Positions 5,520-13,182 of a stretch of DNA of 17,683 bases are shown here, one piece after another (the first letter of the stretch is position 1; the number at the start of each line of letters is the position of its first letter). Source of the DNA: JAGWJU01 sp035533295. Lineage in GTDB: Bacteria > Elusimicrobiota > Elusimicrobia > UBA1565 > UBA9628. The DNA is taken from NCBI GenBank assembly GCA_035533295.1, contig DATLUA010000004.1:1-17683 (forward strand), given 5' to 3'. Below the pieces are notes generated by a model. That model did not search any database. It was given only the letters and a program-made list of their open reading frames with translations, and was not told where the DNA came from. The translations under genes were made by a program, and so were the position numbers.

Positions 5520-7444
5520 AAGTTGATCACCCCGGCGAGAACCATTTAAGCGCGCAGGACCTCTACCTCTTCAACGAGGGCAAGCACTTCAAGCTTCACG
5601 AGAAGCTGGGCGCGCACCTGGGAGAACTCGACGGCAAGCCGGGCGTGTTCTTCGCGGTCTGGGCGCCCAACGCTCGCAAGGTCTGCGTCATGGGCGACTT
5701 CAACGAGTGGAGCAAGACCAAGACGCTTCTCCATCCACAAGGCAGTTCCGGCATATGGGCGGGCTTTGTCCCGGAGGCCACGGCGGGCTCGCTCTACAAA
5801 TATTGGATTTCATCCAACCACGGCGGCGCGAAGGCGGAGAAAATCGACCCCTTCGCCTTCGCCTTCGAAGAGCCGCCGCGCACCGCCTGCGTGGTGGCGC
5901 CGCTCGATTATTCCTGGGGCGACGGCCCCTGGATGGCCGAGCGCGCGCGCAAGAATTCCCTCGCGTCGCCCATGTCCGTCTACGAGGTGCACCTGGGCTC
6001 CTGGCGGCGCAAACCCGAGGACGGCGGCCGCTTTTTGACGTACCAGGAATTGGCCACGCAGCTGGCGCAGCACGCCCGCGAGATGGGCTTTACCCACGTC
6101 GAGTTGATGCCCGTGATGGAGCATCCCTTCTCCGGCTCCTGGGGCTACCAGAGCCTGGGCTACTTCGCGCCCACCTCGCGCCACGGCAGCCCGCGGGACT
6201 TCATGCATTTCGTGGACGTCCTGCATCAAAACGGCATCGGCGTGATTTTGGACTGGGTGCCCTCGCACTTCGCTACTGACCCGCACGGCCTGGGGCTCTA
6301 CGACGGCACCGCGCTCTACGAGCACGCCGATCCCAAGCAGGGCGTGCACCCGGACTGGGGCAGCTACGTCTTCAACTACGGCCGCAACGAGGTGCGGAGC
6401 TTTCTTATTTCCAGCGCGCTCTATTGGCTCGAGAAATACCACGTCGACGGCCTGCGCGTGGACGCGGTCGCCTCCATGCTTTATCTCGACTACTCGCGCA
6501 AGGCGGGCGACTGGGTGCCCAACCGCTTCGGCGGCCGCGAGAACCTGGACGCCATCGAGTTCATGAAGACCTTGAACACGGAAATCTATAGCCGGCATCC
6601 CGACGTGCAGACCTTCGCCGAGGAGTCCACCTCCTGGCCCGCGGTCTCCCGCCCCGCCTACGTGGGCGGCCTGGGGTTCGGCATGAAGTGGGACATGGGC
6701 TGGATGCACGACACGCTCTCCTATTTCGCGGTCGACCCGCTTTTCCGCAAGTACCACCACGACCGCCTGACCTTCCGCATGCTCTACGCCTTCCACGAGA
6801 ACTTCATCCTGCCGCTCTCGCACGACGAGGTGACTCACGGCAAGGGCTCGCTCTACGGCAAGATGTCGGGCGCGGACGAGTGGCAAAAATGCGCCAACCT
6901 GCGGCTCCTCTTGGGCTACATGCACGCGCAGGCGGGCAAGAAGCTTTTGTTCATGGGCTCGGAGTTCGCGCAGTGGTCCGAATGGAACCACGACAAGAGC
7001 CTGGACTGGCACGAGGCGGGCTTCGCGCCGCACGCGGGCGTCCAGCGCTGGCTCGCGGACCTAAACCGCCTCTACGCCGCCGAGCCGGCGCTCCACGCCT
7101 TGGACTGCGACCCCGCGGGCTTCGAGTGGATCGACTGCGGCGACGCGGACCACAACGTGATCTCCTTGCTCAGGAAGGACGGCCGCGGCCGCGCGGCCGT
7201 GGGCGTGTTCAACTTCAGCCCCGAACCGCAGCACGGCTACCGCGTGGGCGTGCCGCGCGGCGGGCGCTGGAAAGAGGCCTTGAACAGCGACGCCAAGGAC
7301 TACTGGGGCAGCGGGCAGGGCAACTTCGGCGGCATCCCGGCCGACGAGATTGCCTGGCACGGCCGGCCCTTTTCCCTGCAGGCGACCTTGCCTCCGCTCT
7401 CGGCCGTGTTCTTCGTCCCTGAAGAGCAGACGCCGATGGCATAA
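5516..7444 (+). CDS. glgB: 1,4-alpha-glucan (glycogen) branching enzyme
   Basis: The 642-residue GH13 enzyme introduces alpha-1,6 branches into glycogen. An N-terminal CBM48-type domain (VFFAVWAPNARKVCVMGDFN) leads to the catalytic barrel: YEVHLGSWRR, VELMPVMEHPFSGSWGYQ, then DGLRVDAVASM with nucleophile D316. FAEESTSWP carries the acid/base (E369), and LPLSHDEVTHGKGSL carries the stabiliser D437. A beta-sandwich domain follows and ends VFFVPEE. Length is normal for bacterial GlgB with a short N terminus. No Shine-Dalgarno site is apparent before the ATG; its start overlaps the stop of the small frame at 5373-5519. With malQ it forms a glycogen remodelling pair. Glycogen synthase, phosphorylase and debranching enzyme are not in the window. 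Confidence 0.97.
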   Translation: MKVDHPGENHLSAQDLYLFNEGKHFKLHEKLGAHLGELDGKPGVFFAVWAPNARKVCVMGDFNEWSKTKTLLHPQGSSGIWAGFVPEATAGSLYKYWISSNHGGAKAEKIDPFAFAFEEPPRTACVVAPLDYSWGDGPWMAERARKNSLASPMSVYEVHLGSWRRKPEDGGRFLTYQELATQLAQHAREMGFTHVELMPVMEHPFSGSWGYQSLGYFAPTSRHGSPRDFMHFVDVLHQNGIGVILDWVPSHFATDPHGLGLYDGTALYEHADPKQGVHPDWGSYVFNYGRNEVRSFLISSALYWLEKYHVDGLRVDAVASMLYLDYSRKAGDWVPNRFGGRENLDAIEFMKTLNTEIYSRHPDVQTFAEESTSWPAVSRPAYVGGLGFGMKWDMGWMHDTLSYFAVDPLFRKYHHDRLTFRMLYAFHENFILPLSHDEVTHGKGSLYGKMSGADEWQKCANLRLLLGYMHAQAGKKLLFMGSEFAQWSEWNHDKSLDWHEAGFAPHAGVQRWLADLNRLYAAEPALHALDCDPAGFEWIDCGDADHNVISLLRKDGRGRAAVGVFNFSPEPQHGYRVGVPRGGRWKEALNSDAKDYWGSGQGNFGGIPADEIAWHGRPFSLQATLPPLSAVFFVPEEQTPMA

Positions 7445-7453
7445 AAACACCGA

Positions 7454-8257
7454 ATGAACATCGATTCTCCGCCCTACCGCTTGGCGCAAAGGCTCTGGCT
7501 CGCCCTCCGTCGGACGCTGGAGACGATGGTCCCCCGCAACCAATTAGATCGCTGGCTGGACAAGGCTGGTTTTTTTACTTTCAAAGCCGGGCACTTCAGG
7601 CGCCTGCGCGCGCTTCCAGGCGGAAGCCTCATCGCCTACAGGCCCGACGATGAGAAAATCATCAATGAAATCCACGGCTGCGCGAATCCGGGAGGGCAGT
7701 ACTCCCGCGGAGCCATCGCCGACGGCGACGTCGTCTTCGACGTGGGCGCGCACATCGGCGTCTTCAGCGTTTACGCGGCCCGCAAAAATCCGCACGGGCG
7801 CATCATTGCCGTTGAGCCAGCGCCGTTTAATCTGGAGCTTCTGCGCGAAAACATCGCGCGCAATGGTCTGCGCAACGTGAAAATATACCCGTGCGCCGTT
7901 TCCGACCACAGCGGCGAAGCCCGGCTTTTTTCCTTCGGCGATCACGCCTTGTACAGCCTGGAGAGCCCTGCGCCTGGCCTGCTTTCCACTCCCGCCCGGC
8001 TGCGCACCTTGGACGACATCTTCGAGGCCGAAGGACTCGCCGTGTGCCACCTCCTTAAAGTGGACATCGAGAAATCCGAACTGCCGGCGCTCAAGGGCGG
8101 GCGGCGGATGCTGGCGGCGACCCGCCAAGTCATACTCGAAGCGTCCAAGGAAAACGGCATCCACGAGCAGGCCGCCTCCTTTTTGCGGAGCCTGGGCTTT
8201 ACCTGCTCCACGGAGTTCGATTCTCCCGAAGCAGAAATCATCTATGCCCACCGCTAG
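7454..8257 (+). CDS. FkbM-family SAM-dependent methyltransferase
   Basis: The 267-residue protein has the FkbM-type Rossmann methyltransferase core: GDVVFDVGAHIGVFSVYAAR is SAM motif I, IIAVEPAPFNLELLRENI is motif II, and LLKVDIEKSELPALKGG matches the family's K(I/V)D(V/I)E..E...L.G signature. Members O-methylate sugars, lipids or natural products, and the substrate here cannot be read. The gene starts 9 bases after glgB and ends inside the next gene (14-base overlap), so it belongs to the same transcription run. The N-terminal 80 residues precede the methyltransferase fold and contain no membrane helix. No Shine-Dalgarno site is clear. Confidence 0.88.
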   Translation: MNIDSPPYRLAQRLWLALRRTLETMVPRNQLDRWLDKAGFFTFKAGHFRRLRALPGGSLIAYRPDDEKIINEIHGCANPGGQYSRGAIADGDVVFDVGAHIGVFSVYAARKNPHGRIIAVEPAPFNLELLRENIARNGLRNVKIYPCAVSDHSGEARLFSFGDHALYSLESPAPGLLSTPARLRTLDDIFEAEGLAVCHLLKVDIEKSELPALKGGRRMLAATRQVILEASKENGIHEQAASFLRSLGFTCSTEFDSPEAEIIYAHR

Positions 8258-8939
8258 CTTGGCGGACAGGGCGCGCCGACGCTGCGCTTGGGTCCCGCCG
8301 GGCGACGCCCATCCCGCGCCCGCGTGCGTAGGCTTTCCCGGAGTGGCCGTCACGGCGGAGGACTCCGCGCTGGAGCGCATGCGGCGGGAGTTCGAGGAAA
8401 AACACTTCGTGGCCTGGCGCGGCCTCATCGAGCCCGGGCTGTTGGATTTTCTCATGAAAAAAGTGGCCTCCCAGACCTTCGGCCCGGCGGCCACAGCGGA
8501 AAATCCCGACTACGTGCGCGTTGACGGGCCGGTCAGCCTGGAGATCAACGAGGCTATCTCAGTTTTCTTCCGCGATCCAAAGCTTTACCGCGTCGTGCGC
8601 GCCATCACCGACGCCCCGCCCATTGAAACCTTCGGCGGGCGCGTCATCCGCCTGTGCCCCGGCAAAAACCACTATATCCGCTGGCACTGCGACAAAGACA
8701 CCGGCCCGGAACGCGCGGCTTCCTTGCGCCTGAACCTGAGCCCCAGGCCGTGGCGCGGCGGGGTCATCGAGTTCAAGCGCTCGCTGGAAAGCCCTATCCA
8801 TGCGCGACAGCCGGCCGACGCCTGCGGCGACGTGATTTTGTTCCGCTCCGCGGACGGGTTCCACCGCAACACCAAGGTCGCCGGATCCGAGCCAAAAATA
8901 ACCTTTTCCGGATGGTTCTATGCCCAAGCGCCGCGCTAG
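8244..8939 (+). CDS. 2-oxoglutarate/Fe(II)-dependent oxygenase-like protein
   Basis: The 231-residue protein ends in a double-stranded beta-helix of the 2OG-Fe(II) oxygenase type. The iron ligands are H148 and D150 in IRWHCDKD and H207 in DGFHRNTK, followed by KITFSGWFYA. Between them, SLRLNLSPRPWRGGVIEFKR is the usual strand pattern. Such enzymes hydroxylate proteins or small molecules, and the substrate is unknown. It overlaps the methyltransferase by 14 bases and tag by 20 bases, so the two modifying enzymes may act on one product. The first 35 residues are odd: RRRCAWVPPGDA closely copies the start of the downstream Tag protein. The ancestral start may be further in, near VTAEDSALERM. Confidence 0.8.
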   Translation: MPTASLADRARRRCAWVPPGDAHPAPACVGFPGVAVTAEDSALERMRREFEEKHFVAWRGLIEPGLLDFLMKKVASQTFGPAATAENPDYVRVDGPVSLEINEAISVFFRDPKLYRVVRAITDAPPIETFGGRVIRLCPGKNHYIRWHCDKDTGPERAASLRLNLSPRPWRGGVIEFKRSLESPIHARQPADACGDVILFRSADGFHRNTKVAGSEPKITFSGWFYAQAPR

Positions 8940-9480
8940 GGCCGGCTTCCGCCGCTGCGCCTGGGTTCCGCCCGAGGACGCCCTCTACGTCCGCTACCAC
9001 GACACGGAATGGGGCGTGCCCGTGCAAGACGACCGCAAAATATTCGAGTTCCTGGTCTTGGAAGCCTTCCAGGCCGGGCTCTCTTGGCGCATCGTGCTGG
9101 GCAAGCGGGAGAATTTCCGCAAGGCCTTCGCGGGCTTCGACTTCCGACGCGTCGCCGCGTTCGGCGCGCGGGACTTGGCCCGCATCGCCAAGGACCCCGG
9201 CGTGGTGCGCAACCGGGCCAAAATCGCGGCCGCGGCGCACAACGCCAAACGCTTTCTGGAAGTGCGCCGGGAATTCGGGACCTTCTCCAAGTACATGTGG
9301 TCCTGGGCCGAGGCCAAGGCCGAGGATTGGGCCAAGGACTTGAAGGCCCGGGGATTCAAGTTCCTGGGGCCCACCGTGGTCTACGCCCACATGCAGGCCG
9401 CGGGGATGGTCAACGACCACGCGCCTTTTTGCTTCCGTCGGCGCGAAGTGGGCCGCGCGCCGCGGCCCCGAAGGTCCTAG
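8920..9480 (+). CDS. tag: DNA-3-methyladenine glycosylase I
   Basis: The 186-residue base-excision repair enzyme removes 3-methyladenine from alkylated DNA. Family motifs are CAWVPPEDALYVRYHDTEWG (C13, H27), the helix-hairpin region FLVLEAFQAGLSWRIVL, and the C-terminal MVNDHAPFCFR. The first Cys/His pair and the last His/Cys pair form the zinc snap that joins the two ends of Tag. The length matches E. coli Tag. It overlaps the oxygenase frame by 20 bases and closes the run of genes. A small GNRA-looped hairpin follows (9501-9514). Confidence 0.95.
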   Translation: MPKRRARAGFRRCAWVPPEDALYVRYHDTEWGVPVQDDRKIFEFLVLEAFQAGLSWRIVLGKRENFRKAFAGFDFRRVAAFGARDLARIAKDPGVVRNRAKIAAAAHNAKRFLEVRREFGTFSKYMWSWAEAKAEDWAKDLKARGFKFLGPTVVYAHMQAAGMVNDHAPFCFRRREVGRAPRPRRS

Positions 9481-9500
9481 GACCCTTAGCCGCCCAAAAG

Positions 9501-9514
9501 GAGCCGGAAGGCTC
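9501..9514 (+). terminator. short hairpin after tag (weak terminator candidate)
   Basis: GAGCC-GGAA-GGCTC: a 5-pair stem with a GNRA tetraloop, followed by GC-rich alternating sequence (9515-9534) rather than a U-tract. It marks the end of the tag operon but does not fit a standard Rho-independent terminator. Confidence 0.25.
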
Positions 9515-9587
9515 ACGCGCGCGGCCGGCCGGCCGTGGTAAACTCCTATCCGCCCCGCTGGGGGAAAATTCGAGCCCGGAGACCACG

Positions 9588-10256
9588 ATGAAGAAGATCA
9601 TTCGCGCCGGACGATTGGCGGCCGTCTTCTGCGCCGCGGGACTTTTGAGCGCGCAGGCCCACGCTCGGGCCAACTGGTCCGCCCCGCTGGCCAAGATTCC
9701 CTCCATCTATTCCCAACTGCAGTCCTATTTCCAGGAAGGCGCGGTTGCGGAACGCTCGGACCTCGACGGCTGGCGCTCGGGCCGGTGCTATAGCGCCGCG
9801 GCGCCCGACACCGCCTATGCCCGGCTGCTCCTGGGCGGCTACGCCCAACCGGACGCCGACGGCCCGCTTTTCCCCAGTTCCCGAGTCCCGCGCTTTTTCT
9901 TCGAAGCCTGGACAAGTTCTCCCAACGCCCGAACGGGCGACGCGCCCGCCGACCGCTACGACCGTTTGACCCCCGCCGATGCCGCGGCCGCGCAAGCCGA
10001 AATGAAGAAACTCACGACCTGCTACCTGGGCCCCGTGCGCGGCGCCGTAGTCGACCGCCGCGCCCTGAGATCCGACGCGGACGGCCGAAGCTACGCCGCG
10101 CGCGTCTACGATGAGCAGGTGGGGATGGCCACCCAGGGCGGCGTGCCCGCGGTCCGCTACGTCGTGGTCAAAATCGCCGGCCCCGCCACGGCCGCGCCGC
10201 TTGGCTCCGACGTCCTGTGCTACTTTTTCTCGCCCGACCTGGAGCCGGCGCGCTAG
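9588..10256 (+). CDS. secreted hypothetical protein
   Basis: The 222-residue protein starts MKKIIRAGRLAAVFCAAGLL and has a clear signal peptide ending near AQAHA (about residue 26). The mature part has conserved-looking blocks DLDGWRSGRCYS and MKKLTTCYLGPVRG, and it ends in a beta-rich segment VRYVVVKIAG then VLCYFFSPDLEPAR. Several cysteines suggest disulfides outside the cytoplasm. The family is not firmly recognised; W.SGRCY-type secreted proteins occur in other Gram-negative bacteria, which is memory rather than a search result. The start is supported by GGAG (9578-9581) 6 bases before the ATG. The same frame stays open back to 9009, but that part overlaps tag. It is probably co-transcribed with the nuclease 24 bases downstream. 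Confidence 0.75.
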   Translation: MKKIIRAGRLAAVFCAAGLLSAQAHARANWSAPLAKIPSIYSQLQSYFQEGAVAERSDLDGWRSGRCYSAAAPDTAYARLLLGGYAQPDADGPLFPSSRVPRFFFEAWTSSPNARTGDAPADRYDRLTPADAAAAQAEMKKLTTCYLGPVRGAVVDRRALRSDADGRSYAARVYDEQVGMATQGGVPAVRYVVVKIAGPATAAPLGSDVLCYFFSPDLEPAR

Positions 10257-10280
10257 CCGGCGGCGGACAGGAGCCAACTG

Positions 10281-11432
10281 GTGAAAAAATCTTCTTTCAA
10301 ATCACGGCGGACGGCCTGGGCCGCGACCGCGCTCGTCTTCTTGCAGCCCGCCGCCGCCTTTTGCTGGGGGCCCGTGGGGCACGAGGCCGTAGGCATCCTG
10401 GCCGAAGCCCGCTTGGAGCCGCAGGTCCAGCTGGCCATGACCCAAATTCTCGGCGCCGGCGTGGGGCTTGCGCAAATCGCCGATTGCGCCGACGTCCTGC
10501 GCGAGGCGGACACGGACTGCGCGGGCGTCTTCGATCCGCCCATGCGGCAGGACAAGCTGACCTCGTCCTGGCACTTCGTCAACATCCCCTTGGACGCCTC
10601 CGTGAGCCGGACGCCCGCCGCGGCCGACATCGACCAGTACAAGGACTGCGACGAGACCGCCAGCGGCCCCACCGCCGCGGCCATGCAGGATTCGCGCGAA
10701 GACTGCGTGCGCGGGCAAATTCAGTTCGCCATGCAGACCCTGCGCGCCCCGGCGCCGGCCCCCGCGCCGCAGGCCTCTTCGGCGCAAGTCCAAGCGCAGG
10801 CGGCCTCCGTGCTGCGGCAGCGGCAGATGGCGCTGATGTTCCTGGTCCATCTGGTGGCCGACTCGCACCAGCCCTTGCACGTGACCGACGACAACGACGC
10901 GGGCGGCAACGAGGAGCACGTGATTTTTCAAGGCCGCCGGCGCAGCCTGCACCAAGTGTGGGACGGCGTCATCGGAGCGCAAAAGGCCATGAACGCCCAA
11001 GCCCTGGCGAAGCTTTTGGAGCAGGATTTAAGCCAACTGCCGCAGGATGAAGTGGCCGGCTGGACCCCGGCCGATCTCGAAGCCGTCATCAACGCCGGCA
11101 TCGGCGAGGGCTTCGGCATCGCCAAGAACGTCATCTACCCCGCGTACTCCGCGGCCAAGGCCGCCAGCCCGGATAAACGCTCGGTGGAACTGGGCCAGGA
11201 TTACCAGGACCAGATGCAGCCCATCGCCTTCCGGCGGCTCGAGCAGGCCGCGGTACGTCTGGCCTTCCTGCTAAACCAATCCCTCGGCCAGAATCCCGAT
11301 TTCACCTCGCCTACCGCCCACCCTGGCGCCGCGGCCGGAGTTTGGCGCAAGCACGGACGGCTGACGCTCAAGAAGCCCAACGTGAGCGGCAAGACCTGGG
11401 ACGGCCGCACCCCAGTCTTATCCGGGCGGTAA
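10281..11432 (+). CDS. secreted S1/P1-type zinc nuclease
   Basis: The 383-residue protein belongs to the S1/P1 nuclease / phospholipase C zinc fold. A signal peptide ends at about AAAFC, leaving W29 as the likely mature N terminus, since in this family the N-terminal Trp itself binds zinc. Further ligand motifs are WGPVGHEAVG (H34), IADCADVLRE, SWHFVNIPLD, FLVHLVADSHQPLHV, and LHQVWDGVI. A low-complexity Ala/Pro/Gln insert (PAPAPAPQASSAQVQAQAA) precedes the third block, and the C terminus is longer than usual. It should digest single-stranded DNA/RNA or remove 3' phosphates outside the cell or in the periplasm, yielding nucleosides and phosphate. The GTG start has AGGAG (10269-10273) at 7 bases. 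Phosphate scavenging would fit the lipid block, but no GTCA repeat lies upstream. Confidence 0.9.
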   Translation: MKKSSFKSRRTAWAATALVFLQPAAAFCWGPVGHEAVGILAEARLEPQVQLAMTQILGAGVGLAQIADCADVLREADTDCAGVFDPPMRQDKLTSSWHFVNIPLDASVSRTPAAADIDQYKDCDETASGPTAAAMQDSREDCVRGQIQFAMQTLRAPAPAPAPQASSAQVQAQAASVLRQRQMALMFLVHLVADSHQPLHVTDDNDAGGNEEHVIFQGRRRSLHQVWDGVIGAQKAMNAQALAKLLEQDLSQLPQDEVAGWTPADLEAVINAGIGEGFGIAKNVIYPAYSAAKAASPDKRSVELGQDYQDQMQPIAFRRLEQAAVRLAFLLNQSLGQNPDFTSPTAHPGAAAGVWRKHGRLTLKKPNVSGKTWDGRTPVLSGR

Positions 11433-11448
11433 GCCAGACCGCGCCGCG

Positions 11449-12285
11449 CTAAGCCTGGATGCGGGAGAAAAGTTGCGCGCCCGCGGCCACCAAAACCGCC
11501 GCCACCCCGGCCAGCACTGCGGCGTCCAACCCCATCCCGGCGTAAGAGCCTCCCGACAAGGCCAGGCGCAGGCCGTCCACGCCGTAGGTAAGCGGATTAG
11601 CCGCGGCCACGTCGGTCAAAAACCGCGGCAGGCTCTTTAGCGGAAAAATCGAGCCCGAGAAAAAGAAAATGGGCATGACCAGGAAGTTCATGATAAGCTG
11701 GAAGCCCTGCATGTCCTCCAAGACCGACGCGATGGCGGTGCCAAGCGCGGTGAAAGCCACGGCGGTCAAGCCCATGAAGAGCGCCGCGGCCGGCAGGCGC
11801 GACCAGGATTCCAGGCGAAAACCCGCCGCGAAGGAGACCAGGAGCACCAAAAATCCCTGGATGACCGCGATGGTGGCCCCGCCCAGCGTGCGCCCCAGCA
11901 TGATGAAGAGGCGCGGCGCGGGCGCGACCAAGGTCTCCTTCAGGAAGCCGAACTGCCGGTCCCAGATGATTTCGATGCCCGAGAAAATCGCGGTGAACAA
12001 AACGCCCATCAAGACGATGCCGGGCGTCAGGAACTGGATGTAGTTTCCCCCGCCGGCTTTTTGAAAGACCGGCCCGAAACCAAATCCCAGCGCGACCAAA
12101 AACAGCACGGGCTGGCCCAGGGAGCCCACCAGTCGCGAGCGGGAGCGCAGATAGCGTTTGATTTGCCTCAGCCACAAGGCCCAGACCGCGCCCCAAGAGC
12201 TGGAAGACGCGCCGCCGCGAGCCAACGCCTTTCCCGAGGGCTCGCGCGACGCTCGGCCTCCGGCCTCGACCGCGCCGCCGTTCAC
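11449..12285 (-). CDS. ABC-2 type transporter permease (DrrB-like)
   Basis: About 278 residues with roughly six hydrophobic segments, beginning after a basic stretch WLRQIKRYLRSRSRLVGSL. The family region YIQFLTPGIVLMGVLFTAIF, the motif IWDRQFGFLKETLVAPAPR, and the late block FFFSGSIFPLKSLP...ANPLTYGVDGLR are all typical of daunorubicin-resistance/NodJ-type exporters. The preferred start is the GTG at 12285-12283, which overlaps the ATPase stop as GTGA and has GGGGAAAGG just upstream. A frame start 18 bases earlier (12303) is also open. The ~30 N-terminal residues are low-complexity Ala/Gly/Ser. Together with the ATPase it makes an exporter; the substrate (drug, lipid or polysaccharide) cannot be told. 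Confidence 0.9.
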   Translation of the reverse strand: MNGGAVEAGGRASREPSGKALARGGASSSSWGAVWALWLRQIKRYLRSRSRLVGSLGQPVLFLVALGFGFGPVFQKAGGGNYIQFLTPGIVLMGVLFTAIFSGIEIIWDRQFGFLKETLVAPAPRLFIMLGRTLGGATIAVIQGFLVLLVSFAAGFRLESWSRLPAAALFMGLTAVAFTALGTAIASVLEDMQGFQLIMNFLVMPIFFFSGSIFPLKSLPRFLTDVAAANPLTYGVDGLRLALSGGSYAGMGLDAAVLAGVAAVLVAAGAQLFSRIQA

Positions 12286-13097
12286 TTGCCTTTCCCCTTC
12301 CACACGGCCCGCGTCCGGCGCATGCTGTCGAGCGAGCCGGGAACGTCGTCGCGCAGATCCCGCCCGGTCAGGGTCAGAAACGCCTCCTCGAGCGTTTGGG
12401 TCTCGGTCTGGCGCTTGATGTCGTCCGGCGCGCCCTCGGCCGCGATTTTTCCGCCGTCGATGACGATGATGCGCTGGGAGACCTTCTCAGCCTCCTCCAT
12501 CGAGTGCGTAGTCAAAAAAATCGTGGTGCCCATCTCGAAGTTGAGCCGGCGCAGATGCTCCCAGAGCCGGCTGCGGTTCTGCGGGTCCAGGCCCGAGGTG
12601 GGCTCGTCCAGAAAAATCAGGTCCGGCTGGTGCGAGAGGCAGCGCGCGATTTCCAGGCGCCGCTTCATGCCCCCGGAGAAATGCTTGACCAAGTCTTGGC
12701 GGCGATCCCAGAGCCCCACGAACCGGAGCATGTCCTCGATGCGAGCGCGGCGCTCGTCCGCCGGCACGCCGTAGAGCACGGTGTGGAAGAACATATTCTC
12801 CCAGGCGGTCAACTCATCGTCCAAACTGTTGTCCTGAAAGACGATGCCGAAGCGCCGGCGGACCTCCAAGGGCTCGCGCGCCGGATCCAGGCCCGCGATG
12901 CGAATCGAGCCCGAGTCCGGGCGCAGAAGGGTCGTCAACATCTTGATGGTGGTGGTCTTGCCCGCGCCGTTGGGGCCCAGGAAGGAGAAAATCTCGCCGC
13001 GCTTGACCGAAAAGGAGAGCCCTCCCACCGCGGTGAAGTTCCCGAAGGTCTTGACCAGGTCCTTGACCTCGATGATGTTCGTGCTTGGCTCGCTCAC
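12282..13097 (-). CDS. ABC transporter ATP-binding protein (DrrA-like)
   Basis: The 271-residue ATPase has every motif: Walker A GPNGAGKTT (41-49), Q-loop VFQDNSLDD, signature FSGGMKRRLEIA, Walker B LIFLDEPTSGLD, and the switch His in LTTHSMEEAE. The C-terminal tail (IKRQTETQTLEEAFLTLTGR) is that of DrrA-type export ATPases. It powers the adjacent ABC-2 permease. The start is GTG at 13097. A TAAAAT box ends 6 bases before it and no Shine-Dalgarno site is present, which suggests a leaderless message. It is transcribed divergently from serA. Confidence 0.95.
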   Translation of the reverse strand: MSEPSTNIIEVKDLVKTFGNFTAVGGLSFSVKRGEIFSFLGPNGAGKTTTIKMLTTLLRPDSGSIRIAGLDPAREPLEVRRRFGIVFQDNSLDDELTAWENMFFHTVLYGVPADERRARIEDMLRFVGLWDRRQDLVKHFSGGMKRRLEIARCLSHQPDLIFLDEPTSGLDPQNRSRLWEHLRRLNFEMGTTIFLTTHSMEEAEKVSQRIIVIDGGKIAAEGAPDDIKRQTETQTLEEAFLTLTGRDLRDDVPGSLDSMRRTRAVWKGKGK

Positions 13098-13103
13098 GCC
13101 GGT

Positions 13104-13109
13104 ATTTTA
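13104..13109 (-). promoter_or_regulatory. -10-like box TAAAAT for the ABC transporter genes
   Basis: On the minus strand TAAAAT is followed by 6 bases and then the GTG start at 13097. No clear -35 is seen at 16-18 bases. A 12-base palindrome, GAGCG-GG-CGCTC (13119-13130), lies between this box and the divergent serA promoter and could be an operator. Confidence 0.4.
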
Positions 13110-13134
13110 TCTTAATTGGAGCGGGCGCTCTCTT

Positions 13135-13162
13135 TTGAGCCGGAGGCCGGAAAAGCTATCAT
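13135..13162 (+). promoter_or_regulatory. probable sigma-70-type promoter for serA
   Basis: TTGAGC (13135-13140), a 16-base spacer and TATCAT (13157-13162) give a plausible promoter. The message would have a short leader of roughly 13 bases before the ATG at 13183. No strong Shine-Dalgarno site is seen in that leader. Confidence 0.45.
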
Positions 13163-13182
13163 AGCGCCAAGCGACATCGGCC

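Noticed and set aside
5810..7033. 407-codon minus-strand frame opposite glgB
   Set aside because: Val/Ala/Glu/His-rich reverse reading of a well-conserved enzyme; no motif or start signal.
9009..9587. N-terminal extension of the secreted protein at 9588
   Set aside because: The frame is open, but it overlaps tag in another frame. A signal peptide and GGAG site mark 9588 as the start.
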